In this document: piece after piece, positions 24,401-32,839 of the stretch | How the letters are laid out: every line of letters starts with the position of its first letter | Numbering within the stretch: the stretch's first letter is position 1 | DNA from: Sandaracinaceae bacterium | GTDB lineage: Bacteria > Myxococcota_A > Polyangia > Polyangiales > Sandaracinaceae | NCBI GenBank assembly: GCA_040218145.1 | Contig: JAVJQK010000127.1 | Coordinates: 124,001 to 188,000, forward strand | Length of the DNA stretch: 64,000 nt | Reading direction: 5' to 3' | Made by a program: the position numbers and the translations under genes | Notes under the pieces: generated by a model | What the model saw: the letters and a program-made list of their open reading frames with translations, nothing else | Told to the model about the DNA's origin: nothing | The model's database searches: none

Positions 24401-24928
24401 ATGGTCCGGGTCATGGGAGCCACGGTGGAGGAGCGGATTCTGCGCTCCCTGCGTCGGATCAGCCGCGCCATCGAGCTGCACAGCAAGCAGCTCAAGGCGA
24501 CGCACCGACTCACCGCGCCCCAGCTCATCTGCCTGCGAGAGCTCAGGGTGGTGCCCCACACCACCCCCAGCGAGCTCGCGCGCGCGGTCTCCCTCAGTCA
24601 GGCCACGATCACCGGGATCCTCGATCGGCTCGAATCGCGCGGGTTCATCCAGCGCGCCCGTAACCCCCGCGACAAGCGGCGGGTGATGGTGGAGCTGACC
24701 GAAGAAGGGCGCGCCGCCGTCGACGCTGCTCCGCTCCCCCTCCATCACAGCTTCGCCACGCGTTTGGGGAAGCTCTCGGAGGAGGAGCAGGCGCAGATCG
24801 AGAACGTGCTCGCCCGCATCGTGCGAATGATGGAAGCCGAGGACATCGACGCGGCCCCCATGCTGGTGGGCGGCGCCATGTCCGACGACGCAGACGAGGG
24901 ACGCACCGGCCGGGCGAAGAAGCCCTGA
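24401..24928 (+). CDS. MarR-family regulator of the ectoine operon (EctR-like)
   Basis: A 175-residue MarR regulator. I chose ATG 24401; ATG 24413 is equally possible, and the frame stays open upstream to GTG 24290 through the 15-bp repeat. The winged helix (about 45-115) contains TAPQLICLRELRVVPHTTPSELARAVSLSQATITGILDRLESRGFIQR followed by RDKRRVMVELTEEG, the typical wing. MarR proteins called EctR precede ectABC in other bacteria and repress it; position and family support that role here. A long acidic tail follows the effector-proximal helix. Separated from ask by 207 bases containing inverted repeats. Confidence 0.85.
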   Translation: MVRVMGATVEERILRSLRRISRAIELHSKQLKATHRLTAPQLICLRELRVVPHTTPSELARAVSLSQATITGILDRLESRGFIQRARNPRDKRRVMVELTEEGRAAVDAAPLPLHHSFATRLGKLSEEEQAQIENVLARIVRMMEAEDIDAAPMLVGGAMSDDADEGRTGRAKKP

Positions 24929-24943
24929 CGGATGCCGTCCTGT

Positions 24944-25031
24944 CGGGGCTCGCGCCCCGGCGACCGTGAAGCCGTCTGACGGCTTCGCGCCATGACGATG
25001 CGGATTCGCCGATCTGGACCTCGGTCCGCAT
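24944..25031. promoter_or_regulatory. Inverted repeats between the MarR gene and ask
   Basis: Four inverted repeats lie here: CGGGGC/GCCCCG at 24944-24959; GAAGCCGTC t GACGGCTTC at 24968-24986; ATGCGGA (24998-25004) with TCCGCAT (25025-25031); and inside the last, GGACC tc GGTCC at 25016-25027. The first may terminate the MarR transcript; the second is a perfect 9-bp palindrome well placed as an operator for the adjacent MarR regulator. The stretch 25032-25125 before ask shows no further gene. Confidence 0.5.
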
Positions 25032-25135
25032 CCTTTTGACCGTGGCGATTCGTCTCACGACGGGTCTCTGAGGGGACACCTGCGTCTCGCATCCGCGAGC
25101 CGTCGGCGTCGAGGTCCTACGAGAGAAAAAGGACG

Positions 25136-26461
25136 ATGCAGCTTACTACCCGAAACGACAGCGAACCCACGAGCCCTTCACAGAGTCCCGTGGCGCGGCC
25201 GACCGAACGAAAGGTCGTCGTGCAGAAGTACGGTGGCTCGTCCGTCGCGACGCTGGAGAAGCTCCAGGGGGTCGCGAAGAAGATCGTCGAGACGCGCCGT
25301 CAGGGCTGGGATGTGGTCGTCGTGGTCTCCGCCATGGGCAAGACCACCGACGAGCTCGTATCCAAGGCTCGCGCGATCAGCTCCGACCCCTCCAGCCGCG
25401 AGATGGACATGCTCCTGACCAGCGGTGAGCGGATCAGCATGTCGCTCCTCGCGATGGCCATCCAGGAGCTCGGCGTGCCCTCCATCTCTTTGACCGGGAG
25501 CCAGAGCGGCATCCTCACCAACGACGTGCACGCCAACGCGCGCATCATCGAGGTGCGCCCGTTCCGCATCGAGGACGAGCTCGAGAAGGGCCGCGTCGTC
25601 ATCGTCGCGGGCTTCCAGGGCGCGTCGTATCGGCGTGAGATCACCACGCTCGGGCGCGGCGGCAGCGACACCTCGGCCGTGGCCCTCGCGGCGGCGCTCG
25701 ACGCCGACCACTGCGACATCTTCAGCGACGTCGACGGCGTGTACAGCGCCGACCCCCGCGTCTGCGACGACGCGCAGCGGCTCGACCAGCTCTGCTACGA
25801 AGAGATGCAGGAGCTGGCGCGTCAGGGCGCCCGCGTGCTCAACGCGCAGGCGGTCGAGTTCGCGCGGCGTCACCAGATCGCCATCTACGCGCGCAGCACC
25901 TTCGGCAGCGACAACCACACCCGCGTCGACCGCGTCGACGAGGGCCCGCAGGACCGGCTCAAGGAGCTCAACGCGCACGGCGTGACGGGCGTGACGGGCC
26001 GCAAGGACCTCCTCCGCGTCTCCTGCAACGGTGAGGGCTGCGGCCAGTGCGCGAGCGGCGTGCTGACCGCGCTCAACGAGTGCGACGTGCTCTCGAGCGG
26101 CGTCGAGCCCTCCGAGAACCGACTCGACCTCGTGGTCGCCACCGAGAACGTGCCCGACCCCGCGGCGTTCGCGCTCGAGCTCGAGCAGCGCTTCGCGCAG
26201 GCCGGCCTGAAGGTCGAGGGCGGGCTCGGCTCGGTCTCGGCCGTCGGCCTCGGCGTGGGCGACAAGACCGGCGCGCTGCTGGAGACGCTCGACGCGCTCC
26301 AGGAGGCGGGCGTGAACGTCCTGACGAGCTTCACCTCGCGTGAGGCGCTGACCTGCCTGGTCGAGATCGACCACGTCGACGCGGCGGTGCAGGTCGTCCA
26401 CACGCTCTTCCTCAACGACGACGTCGCGGAGAAGGTCGACGGGAAGCAGGTGTCGGCGTGA
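25136..26461 (+). CDS. lysC: Aspartate kinase of the ectoine cluster (Ask_Ect)
   Basis: A 441-residue aspartokinase, the first enzyme of the aspartate family pathway feeding aspartate semialdehyde to ectoine. Start ATG 25136 follows an AAAAAGGA purine tract. The catalytic domain shows [28 protein letters not shown] and [13 protein letters not shown]; two C-terminal ACT domains follow ([13 protein letters not shown] and [24 protein letters not shown]). Cluster-encoded copies are often less feedback-inhibited; whether this one is cannot be read from sequence. Its stop overlaps ectA as GTGA. A purine-rich leader, but no recognised riboswitch, precedes it. Confidence 0.93.
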   Translation: MQLTTRNDSEPTSPSQSPVARPTERKVVVQKYGGSSVATLEKLQGVAKKIVETRRQGWDVVVVVSAMGKTTDELVSKARAISSDPSSREMDMLLTSGERISMSLLAMAIQELGVPSISLTGSQSGILTNDVHANARIIEVRPFRIEDELEKGRVVIVAGFQGASYRREITTLGRGGSDTSAVALAAALDADHCDIFSDVDGVYSADPRVCDDAQRLDQLCYEEMQELARQGARVLNAQAVEFARRHQIAIYARSTFGSDNHTRVDRVDEGPQDRLKELNAHGVTGVTGRKDLLRVSCNGEGCGQCASGVLTALNECDVLSSGVEPSENRLDLVVATENVPDPAAFALELEQRFAQAGLKVEGGLGSVSAVGLGVGDKTGALLETLDALQEAGVNVLTSFTSREALTCLVEIDHVDAAVQVVHTLFLNDDVAEKVDGKQVSA

Positions 26462-27018
26462 GCGAGATGACCGAAGCCGCCATGGAGCAGCTGCGACCGC
26501 AGCCGCGCTCCGACCGCATCCGCTACCGCGCGCCCGCGCCGGAGGAGGGCAAGCTCCTCCACCGCCTCGTCGAAGAGGGTGGCACGCTCGAGCTGAACAC
26601 CACGTACAAGTACGTGCTCTTCGCGGATCACTTCGCGGGGACCACCACGGTGGCGGAGCACGACGGCCAGGTCGTCGGCTTCGTGAGCGCCTACCGGCCT
26701 CCTTCGCACCCCGACACCGTGTTCGTGTGGCAGATCGGCGTGCACCCGCGCATGCGCGGTCGCGGCGTCGCCCGCGGCCTGCTCGAGGCGATGGTGCGGC
26801 GTCCCGGCTGCCGCGGCGTCCGCTACCTCGAGGCGACGGTGACGCCGTCCAACCTCGCGAGCCGCCGCCTCTTCCAGAGCTTCGCCCGACACCAGGGCGC
26901 GCCCCACGAGTGGAGCGACGGCTACCCCGGCGAGCTGTTCGGCACGCCGGGTGAGCACGAGCCCGAGAACCTGATCCGCGTTGGCCCGTTCACCGCCGGC
27001 GCCACTGCACTGAGCTGA
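26458..27018 (+). CDS. ectA: L-2,4-diaminobutyrate acetyltransferase
   Basis: A 186-residue GNAT acetyltransferase that acetylates diaminobutyrate, the second step of ectoine synthesis. Start GTG 26458 overlaps the ask stop by four bases. Family features include [40 protein letters not shown] and the acetyl-CoA-binding loop [12 protein letters not shown], then LEATVTPSN and [10 protein letters not shown]. Length matches EctA. Six bases separate it from ectB, so one operon is certain from spacing. Confidence 0.95.
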   Translation: MSEMTEAAMEQLRPQPRSDRIRYRAPAPEEGKLLHRLVEEGGTLELNTTYKYVLFADHFAGTTTVAEHDGQVVGFVSAYRPPSHPDTVFVWQIGVHPRMRGRGVARGLLEAMVRRPGCRGVRYLEATVTPSNLASRRLFQSFARHQGAPHEWSDGYPGELFGTPGEHEPENLIRVGPFTAGATALS

Positions 27019-27024
27019 GAGAAC

Positions 27025-28335
27025 ATGAAGACCAACGACACCCAGACCTTCCTCGACCACGAGTCCGAGGTTCGCTCCTACTGCCGCTCCTTCCCGACCG
27101 TCTTCGAGACGTCGCAGGGAGCGGAGCTCGTCGACGAGCGCGGCCAGCGCTACCTCGACTTCTTCGCCGGCGCGGGGGCGCTCAACTACGGGCACAACAA
27201 CCCGGTCCTCAAGGAGGCGCTCATCGCGTACCTCTCGAAGGACGGCATCACGCACAGCCTCGACATGCACACGAGCGCCAAGCGTGAGCTGCTCGAGCGG
27301 CTGCACCACCTCGTGCTGAAGCCGCGCGACCTCGCCTTCCGCGTGATGTTCCCCGGGCCGACGGGCACCAACGCCGTCGAGTCCGCGCTGAAGATCGCCC
27401 GCAAGGTGACCGGCCGGACCAACGTGGTCTCGTTCACCAACGGCTTCCACGGCATGACGCTCGGCTCGCTCGCGGTGACGGGCAACGCCGGCAAGCGCGC
27501 CGGGGCGCACGTGCCGCTCTCGGGCGCCACCGCGCTGCCCTTCGACGGCTACCTCGGCGAGGGCATCGACACCCTCGACTATTTCGAGCAGTCGCTCCGT
27601 GACACCTCGAGCGGCCTCGACAAGCCCGCCGCGGTGATCCTCGAGACCGTGCAGGCGGAGGGCGGGGTCAACGTGGCCAGCGCGCCGTGGCTGAAGCGCC
27701 TCCAGAGCGTCTGCCGCGAGCACGGCATCCTGCTCATCGTCGACGACATCCAGGTGGGCTGCGGCCGCACCGGGCCCTTCTTCAGCTTCGATCGCGCGGG
27801 CCTCCAGCCCGACATCGTGACCCTGAGCAAGTCGCTCAGCGGGTACGGCACGCCGCTCTCGCTCGTGCTCATCCGTCCGGACCTCGACCAGTGGCGTCCG
27901 GGCGAGCACAACGGCACGTTCCGCGGGCACAACCTCGCGTTCGTCACGGCGGCCAAGGCGCTCGAGCACTACTGGAGCGACGACACGCTGAAGAACGAGG
28001 TGGAGCAGAAGGCGGCCTACGCCAAGACCCGCTTCACCAGCATGGCGGCGCGTCACCCGCACCTCGAGATCGAGCATCGCGGCCTCGGGCTCATCCAGGG
28101 CATCGCGTTCCGGGACCACGAGCTGGCCGGGCGCATGTCGAAGGAGGCCTTCGAGCGCGGCGTGATCATCGAGACCGCGGGCAGCAACGACGAAGTGCTG
28201 AAGCTCCTGCCCCCGCTCGTCATCGACCAGGGCGCGCTGGCGCGCGGCATGGACGTGCTCGAGGAGTGCCTCGAGGTCGTGGCCAAGCAGGCCGAGGTCC
28301 GCGCGAGCGCGTCGACCACCACGGTGCACGCGTGA
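27025..28335 (+). CDS. ectB: Diaminobutyrate-2-oxoglutarate aminotransferase
   Basis: A 436-residue class III PLP aminotransferase that makes L-2,4-diaminobutyrate from aspartate semialdehyde and glutamate. Motifs: [62 protein letters not shown] and the PLP lysine in [10 protein letters not shown]. These are the ectoine-type hallmarks. Its stop overlaps the GTG of ectC (GTGA). Starts at ATG 27025 with a GAGAGAAC-like leader. Confidence 0.96.
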   Translation: MKTNDTQTFLDHESEVRSYCRSFPTVFETSQGAELVDERGQRYLDFFAGAGALNYGHNNPVLKEALIAYLSKDGITHSLDMHTSAKRELLERLHHLVLKPRDLAFRVMFPGPTGTNAVESALKIARKVTGRTNVVSFTNGFHGMTLGSLAVTGNAGKRAGAHVPLSGATALPFDGYLGEGIDTLDYFEQSLRDTSSGLDKPAAVILETVQAEGGVNVASAPWLKRLQSVCREHGILLIVDDIQVGCGRTGPFFSFDRAGLQPDIVTLSKSLSGYGTPLSLVLIRPDLDQWRPGEHNGTFRGHNLAFVTAAKALEHYWSDDTLKNEVEQKAAYAKTRFTSMAARHPHLEIEHRGLGLIQGIAFRDHELAGRMSKEAFERGVIIETAGSNDEVLKLLPPLVIDQGALARGMDVLEECLEVVAKQAEVRASASTTTVHA

Positions 28336-28718
28336 TCGTGCGCACCCTCGACGAGGTGGTCGGGAGCGACGACGACGTGTCCGCCGAAGGGTGGAACAGC
28401 CGTCGCCTCCTGCTCGCCAAGCACGGCATGGGCTTCTCCATGCACGACACCCTCATCCACGAGGGCGCCGAGCTGGACCTCTGGTACAAGCACCACCTCG
28501 AGGCCGTCTACTGCATCGAGGGCGAGGGTGAGATCGAGTCGCGCGTGACGGGCCAGAAGTGGCCCATCCGCCCGGGCACGATCTACGCGCTCGACGAGCA
28601 CGACAAGCACACCCTGCGGGCGACCAAGCAGATGCGCATGATCTGCACCTTCAACCCGCCCGTCACGGGCAACGAAGTGCACGACGCCGACGGCGCCTAC
28701 GCGCCCGCGCCCGAATAG
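28332..28718 (+). CDS. ectC: Ectoine synthase
   Basis: A 128-residue cupin that cyclises N-gamma-acetyl-diaminobutyrate to ectoine. Start GTG 28332 lies inside the end of ectB. The iron ligands known for the family fall at their expected places: Glu57 in HHLEAVYC, Tyr85 and His93 in [12 protein letters not shown]. Further hallmarks are [18 protein letters not shown] and the final [14 protein letters not shown]. Length is typical. No ectD (hydroxylase) follows; a terminator closes the operon. Confidence 0.96.
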   Translation: MIVRTLDEVVGSDDDVSAEGWNSRRLLLAKHGMGFSMHDTLIHEGAELDLWYKHHLEAVYCIEGEGEIESRVTGQKWPIRPGTIYALDEHDKHTLRATKQMRMICTFNPPVTGNEVHDADGAYAPAPE

Positions 28719-28740
28719 CGCTCGGGGCGCACACACCGCG

Positions 28741-28773
28741 ACGGGAGCGTTCCGAGAGGGGCGCTCCCGTTTT
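28741..28773 (+). terminator. Rho-independent terminator of the ect operon
   Basis: A perfect 9-bp stem ACGGGAGCG (28741-28749) and CGCTCCCGT (28762-28770) with a 12-base loop is followed by TTT and GCG. It stands 22 bases after the ectC stop. Confidence 0.75.
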
Positions 28774-28943
28774 GCGTTCCCCGGCGGACCCCAAGACTCG
28801 GGGACGGTGTTTACTTGTTGACTTGTGCTCGGAAACTTTGCGTATCCGCGATCGCGGACGCCCAGCGTCGATGGCAGCGGGGGCTACGACGCCGCTGACA
28901 CAGAGGGTTGCTCGCTCGCGGTCGCTGCCGGTATCGTCGGCGC

Positions 28944-29582
28944 GTGCGTGCTCTGAAGCTCATCTCGTGGCTGGCGCTGGGGGCCGTCTTTCTCGTGGCG
29001 TGCGGCGAGGAGGCCGCGTCCAGCGAGGCGCCGGTCGCTCCGAGCGCGGCTCCCGTCGCGGCGGCGCCGACGGCGCGTGCGCGGACCACGCTCGCCGATG
29101 CGCAGGGCGCGACGCTGGCCGTGCTCATGCCGCGGGACGATGGCGGCGGCTGGCGGATCGAGGACGAGGCGGGCGAGAAGACGGGGAGCCTCCGGGTCAC
29201 CGACGATCGCGTCAACGCGAAGGACGCCGCCGATCGGCGGACCGGCCGCGCGAAGCGCCGCGACTACGGCTTCAAGGTCGAGGACGCGCACGAGGAGACC
29301 GTGCTGAAGGTGCAGCGCCGCGATCAGCGCTTCCGGCTGAAGCGCGGCGACGACCAGGTCATCGGCTGGTGGACGGGGGCGCGCATCGAGCTGAACGGCG
29401 GGGTGGTCATCGACGCGATCGAGGCCGACGGCCGGGTCACGGTGCGCCGCGCGGGCGCCCCGGTGGCGACGGTCGAGGGGCCCTTCCCGGCCCAGGCGGC
29501 GCTCTTTCTGGGGCTGACGGAGGAGCTGTCGCTGGAGCAGCGCCTCGCGGCCATGGTGTTCGTGCGGGAGGTCCGGTTCTGA
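28944..29582 (+). CDS. Predicted lipoprotein, unknown function
   Basis: A 212-residue protein starting at GTG 28944. Signal peptide with lipobox LVAC at Cys20. A Pro/Ala-rich linker precedes a beta-rich domain (about 55-200) with repeated short strands (VLKVQRRDQRFRLKRGDDQVIGWWTG). No known family. Its stop overlaps the ATG of the next gene by one base (TGATG), so it begins a three-gene unit with a Cys-rich protein and a glycosyltransferase-like protein. A possible -35 TTGACT lies at 28818-28823. Confidence 0.65.
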   Translation: MRALKLISWLALGAVFLVACGEEAASSEAPVAPSAAPVAAAPTARARTTLADAQGATLAVLMPRDDGGGWRIEDEAGEKTGSLRVTDDRVNAKDAADRRTGRAKRRDYGFKVEDAHEETVLKVQRRDQRFRLKRGDDQVIGWWTGARIELNGGVVIDAIEADGRVTVRRAGAPVATVEGPFPAQAALFLGLTEELSLEQRLAAMVFVREVRF

Positions 29583-29917
29583 TGTCACGGTGCAAGGAGA
29601 GCGCGGGCTTCCTCTTCCCGCGCAAGTGCGACCAGATGGCGAACCGGCAGTGCGGTCAGTGCGCGCGCGCCGTCTGCCAGCTCCACCACCGCGACGTGCA
29701 AGGCCGGCAGCTCTGCATCAGCTGCGTGCGCGCGGGCATGCGCGACCAGCAGCACCGCGGGAGCTACGCGCACCTCGCCGACGACCCCTACTTCTACTGG
29801 TATTATCACTCGTCGAGCTGGTTCGAGGGCGGGTTCACGGCCCAGGACTACGCGCTCTTCGACGACACGGGCGTCGACTTCGACGCGGGCTTCGAGCACG
29901 ACTGGGGCGGCAGCTGA
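29582..29917 (+). CDS. Cys-rich small zinc-finger-like protein
   Basis: A 111-residue protein whose first 55 residues hold nine cysteines and three histidines (SRCKES, RKCDQ, RQCGQC, CQLHHRD, LCISCV). The spacing resembles a B-box or treble-clef zinc finger, as in some membrane-proximal proteins. The remainder is aromatic and acidic (DDPYFYWYYHSSSWFEGGF and ending DWGGS), with no transmembrane segment. The start overlaps the upstream stop by one base; the next frame begins inside its end. No function assigned. Confidence 0.6.
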   Translation: MSRCKESAGFLFPRKCDQMANRQCGQCARAVCQLHHRDVQGRQLCISCVRAGMRDQQHRGSYAHLADDPYFYWYYHSSSWFEGGFTAQDYALFDDTGVDFDAGFEHDWGGS

Positions 29918-30816
29918 AGGTCCTCGTCTACGCGCCGGGGGGAGGGCGCGGACACGGGGTGAGGGGCGCGGAGCTGACGTGGGCGCTCTCGGAGCGTCGC
30001 GTGCACGCCACCCTGGTCGTGCCGTTCGAGCGCCCACACGACGACCTGCTGAACATCCGGGTGCGGCGCTTGCCGCGCGTCGAGTCCGAGGCCGACGCGC
30101 GCGAGGCGGCCCGCGCGCTGCTCGACGACCATCGCCCCGACCTGCTGGTCGTGGACAGCTTCCCGTCCGGTCCCGCGGGTGAGCTGCGCGGGCTCTCGCT
30201 CCCCCCGTCGATCTTGCTCGCCCGGCTCCACCGCGGCGCGAAGGAGGCGGGCTACGCGCGCGACGCGTCCGTTTTCGAGCGCGTCCTGGATCTCGAGCCG
30301 CACCTCGACTGGTTGCCGCTGCCGGCGGAGCCCTTCGGTCCGGTCGCGCGCGCGCCGCGGCCTGGCGCCGACGCCCCGGAGGTGGACGCGCTCTTCGTCG
30401 CCTCCGAGCCCGAGCTGGAGGGGCTCTTCCTCCGCGTGGCCCCCTCGCTGGGAGGCCGCGTCTGCGTGGCCCGCGCGGCGGGGCTCTCCACCGACGGCAG
30501 CGACGCGTATCCCTGGCTCCTGGACCGGGTGCGCCCACGCGTGATCGTCGGCCCGGCCGGCTTCAACCTCACCTACGAGGCGCGCGCCGCCGGGCTGACG
30601 CATCTGGCGGTCCCGCGCCCGCGCCGCTTCGACGATCAGGCGCGCCGCGCGGAGGCGGCGGCCACCCGCGTTCGCTCGCCGCGCCATCTCCTGCGGCTGC
30701 TCCAGGACCCGCCCGCGCCGGCGCCGATCCGGGTGCGCTCGCACGACGACCTCGCCGACGTGGTGCTCGAAGCATGGCGCGTGCGCCCTCCGACGCCGCT
30801 CAGCCTACGACCCTGA
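29914..30816 (+). CDS. Glycosyltransferase-like protein (GT-B/MurG-type fold)
   Basis: A 300-residue protein of GT-B appearance: KVLVYAPGGGRGHGVRGAELTWALSERRV near the N terminus is a typical first Rossmann motif, and IVGPAGFNLTYEARAAGLTHLAVPRPRRFDDQARRA near residue 210-250 matches the nucleotide-sugar region of MurG/UGT-like enzymes. The start is uncertain: CTG 29914 overlaps the upstream stop, and no ATG or GTG precedes the motif in frame. It converges with the radical SAM gene, overlapping it by 17 bases. Substrate unknown. Confidence 0.65.
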   Translation: MKVLVYAPGGGRGHGVRGAELTWALSERRVHATLVVPFERPHDDLLNIRVRRLPRVESEADAREAARALLDDHRPDLLVVDSFPSGPAGELRGLSLPPSILLARLHRGAKEAGYARDASVFERVLDLEPHLDWLPLPAEPFGPVARAPRPGADAPEVDALFVASEPELEGLFLRVAPSLGGRVCVARAAGLSTDGSDAYPWLLDRVRPRVIVGPAGFNLTYEARAAGLTHLAVPRPRRFDDQARRAEAAATRVRSPRHLLRLLQDPPAPAPIRVRSHDDLADVVLEAWRVRPPTPLSLRP

Positions 30817-31942
30817 GCGCCCGGCGCGCGTCGTCTTCGCGCGGCCGGATCGGTCCCGGCGTCAGCGGCCCCGGCAGCACGGCGGCGAGGGCGCGGTTCT
30901 CTTCGAGCACCATGTCGCACTGGTGACAGCTCGGGAGCCGCTCGCGCTTCATCTGCGCGCGGATCGCGGCGAAGCGCGGCCCGTGAAAGACCTCCGCGAC
31001 GCTCTGGTGCGCCAGCTCCCCGAGCGGCTCGATGCGGCCGTTCGTCATGCAGCACAGGAAGACCTCGCCGTCCCAGGCGATGAAGACATGCGTCCACGGC
31101 GCGTAGCAGAGGTGCTCGCGATAGAAGCCGCCCGCGTAGTCCCCGCGCTTGGCCTCCTCGAGCTGCTCCGACGCCACGCCGAAGGGGTGCACGTAGCGCT
31201 CCCCCATCGGCATGCCGTAGCGCTGGCGGAGCGCCGCGACCTCGGGCGCGATCTCCGCCTCGTACTCGCGGATGAGGCGCTTGCTCAGCCGCAGCGCGTC
31301 GTCCTTCGTGTCGACCGGCATCGGCAGCACGTCGCTCGCCCCGTGCTCGCCCGCGAGCCGGATCACGCCCGGGTATTCGCGGAAGTTCTCGCGGAGGATC
31401 GTGAAGTTGACCCGCACGCGGGTCTTGCGCCGCCGCCGCTCTCGCTCGCGCGCGATGTAGCCGAGGGCGCGCAGCGTCTTGTCGAAGCTCCCGGGCACGC
31501 CGCGGATGGCCTCGTGCGTCTTGCGCCGCGCGCCGTCGAGCGAGGTCGAGATCGAGCGCACGCGGTGCCGCATCAGCGCCTTGGCCCGCTCCTTGGTGAG
31601 CAGCGTGAGGTTGCTGGTGAGGGTGACCTTGAGCTCGCGCTCCGCCGCGCGCCCGACCAGCTGCTCGAAGTCCCGGCGCGAGAAGACCTCACCGCCCGAG
31701 AAGTGCACCTTGCGGCAGCCGAGGCCGGCCAGCTCGTCGAGGATGCCCAGCATGCGCTCGGTGGGCAGCTCGGGCAGGCTCAGCCCCTTGCCGTAGCGGC
31801 ACATCTTGCACTTCAAGTTGCAGCGCGCCGTGACCTTGATCTTCGCGCTCCGCAGGTAGGCGGGCGGGGCGTCCTCCGCGATCGCGCGGCGCAGGGGCTC
31901 GAGCAGCAAGGGCTCGGCGGCGATCTGCTCGACGTCGTACAT
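30800..31942 (-). CDS. Radical SAM protein with SPASM-like C-terminal domain
   Basis: A 380-residue radical SAM enzyme. The cluster motif is ARCNLKCKMC (CX3CX2C), followed by HFSGGEVFSRRDF and TSLDG. A C-terminal cysteine-rich region (LCYAPWTHVFIAWDGEVFLCCMTNGRIEPLG then LPSCHQC) resembles a SPASM domain binding a further iron-sulphur cluster. Such proteins mature peptides or modify sugars and tRNAs; the substrate here is not indicated. ATG 31942 overlaps the stop of the upstream membrane-protein gene (TGATG). Neighbours suggest a surface-polysaccharide role, but this is inference. Confidence 0.85.
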   Translation of the reverse strand: MYDVEQIAAEPLLLEPLRRAIAEDAPPAYLRSAKIKVTARCNLKCKMCRYGKGLSLPELPTERMLGILDELAGLGCRKVHFSGGEVFSRRDFEQLVGRAAERELKVTLTSNLTLLTKERAKALMRHRVRSISTSLDGARRKTHEAIRGVPGSFDKTLRALGYIARERERRRRKTRVRVNFTILRENFREYPGVIRLAGEHGASDVLPMPVDTKDDALRLSKRLIREYEAEIAPEVAALRQRYGMPMGERYVHPFGVASEQLEEAKRGDYAGGFYREHLCYAPWTHVFIAWDGEVFLCCMTNGRIEPLGELAHQSVAEVFHGPRFAAIRAQMKRERLPSCHQCDMVLEENRALAAVLPGPLTPGPIRPREDDARRALRVVG

Positions 31943-32784
31943 CAGGCCGCCTGACGCTGCGCCGCGGCGAGCGTCTTGTAGCTGGTGATCAGCGCGCCGA
32001 GCGCGGCCGGCGCGTCGAGGAGCTGCCCGTTCACCTGCCAGCCGTAGCGCGAGCGCGTGCGCTGCAGCGCCGGGCCCGCCCACTCGAGGCGCGCCGAGCG
32101 CGGCTTCACCTGCGCGCGCACCAGCCTCATCCCGCCGGAGGACGTCATGCGCGGGAGCTGCTGCACGCCGAAGCTGCGGCCCTGCGGCGCGGACAGCTCC
32201 ACCACGAAGTGGTCGACGCAGCGCTCCTTGATCTTCGTGTACTTCCGCTTCGGCTTGGTCTTGCGCTTCGCCTTCGTGACCGCGCTCAGCTTCGCCTTGG
32301 TCCCGTCCTGCAAGACCACCCGCAGCTCGAACCACGGGTGCTCGTAGGCGTAGGACTTGGGGCCCCACGCGCCGCCCGACTTCTCCTTCGGGGGCAGTTT
32401 GTGGTGCGCGCGGAAGTCGAGGTCCATGTCGAGCGGCTTGCCCGCCTTGAGCTCCGGCTCGAGCTGCCGGACGAGGCCCGACGCGAGGTAGAGCTTGCGG
32501 TCCTCGATGTCGCCGCGCAGCACGAAGCTCCGGGCCACGAGCGCCGCGACGCCGGCGAAGCCGAGCAGGAAGGGCAGGACCATGAGCAGGTCGATGCCGC
32601 TGACCCCAGCCACGAAGAACCCGCCGAACGCGCCCACGAACGACATGATCCCCAGCGCGAGCAAGAGCTTGCCGTGCTTCTCCGCCGCCTTGTCCCTGTG
32701 ATGCAAGACGTCGCAGCGCGCGAGGAGAGCGGGCGCGCTCCCCGTGAACCGCTCTTGCACCGTGGCGTGCTTGGCTTCCCCCAT
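31942..32784 (-). CDS. Two-helix membrane protein of unknown function, coupled to radical SAM gene
   Basis: A 280-residue protein starting MGEAKHATVQERF at 32784. Two hydrophobic segments (about 40-58 and 60-85, with LLALGIMSFVGAFGGFFVAG and LLMVLPFLLGFAGVAALVA) are followed by about 190 soluble residues rich in Lys and Arg (AKRKTKPKRKYTKIKERC), presumably cytoplasmic. No family recognised. It overlaps the radical SAM gene by one base and would be translated with it. Confidence 0.65.
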   Translation of the reverse strand: MGEAKHATVQERFTGSAPALLARCDVLHHRDKAAEKHGKLLLALGIMSFVGAFGGFFVAGVSGIDLLMVLPFLLGFAGVAALVARSFVLRGDIEDRKLYLASGLVRQLEPELKAGKPLDMDLDFRAHHKLPPKEKSGGAWGPKSYAYEHPWFELRVVLQDGTKAKLSAVTKAKRKTKPKRKYTKIKERCVDHFVVELSAPQGRSFGVQQLPRMTSSGGMRLVRAQVKPRSARLEWAGPALQRTRSRYGWQVNGQLLDAPAALGALITSYKTLAAAQRQAA

Positions 32785-32839
32785 GCTCGCAGCGTAGCCG
32801 AAGCCCCCGCCGAGTTGAAGCCTGCTACCCTCCCGGCCC

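Noticed and set aside
25885-28329. 814-codon open frame on the minus strand across ask, ectA and ectB
   Set aside because: It is antisense to three confidently identified genes in one operon and has the Arg/Glu/His-rich composition produced by high-GC codon shadows.
29590-29913. Extension of the GT-B protein upstream to 29590
   Set aside because: It would overlap the whole Cys-rich gene in another frame and adds only Arg/Pro-rich sequence, although the true start codon remains uncertain.
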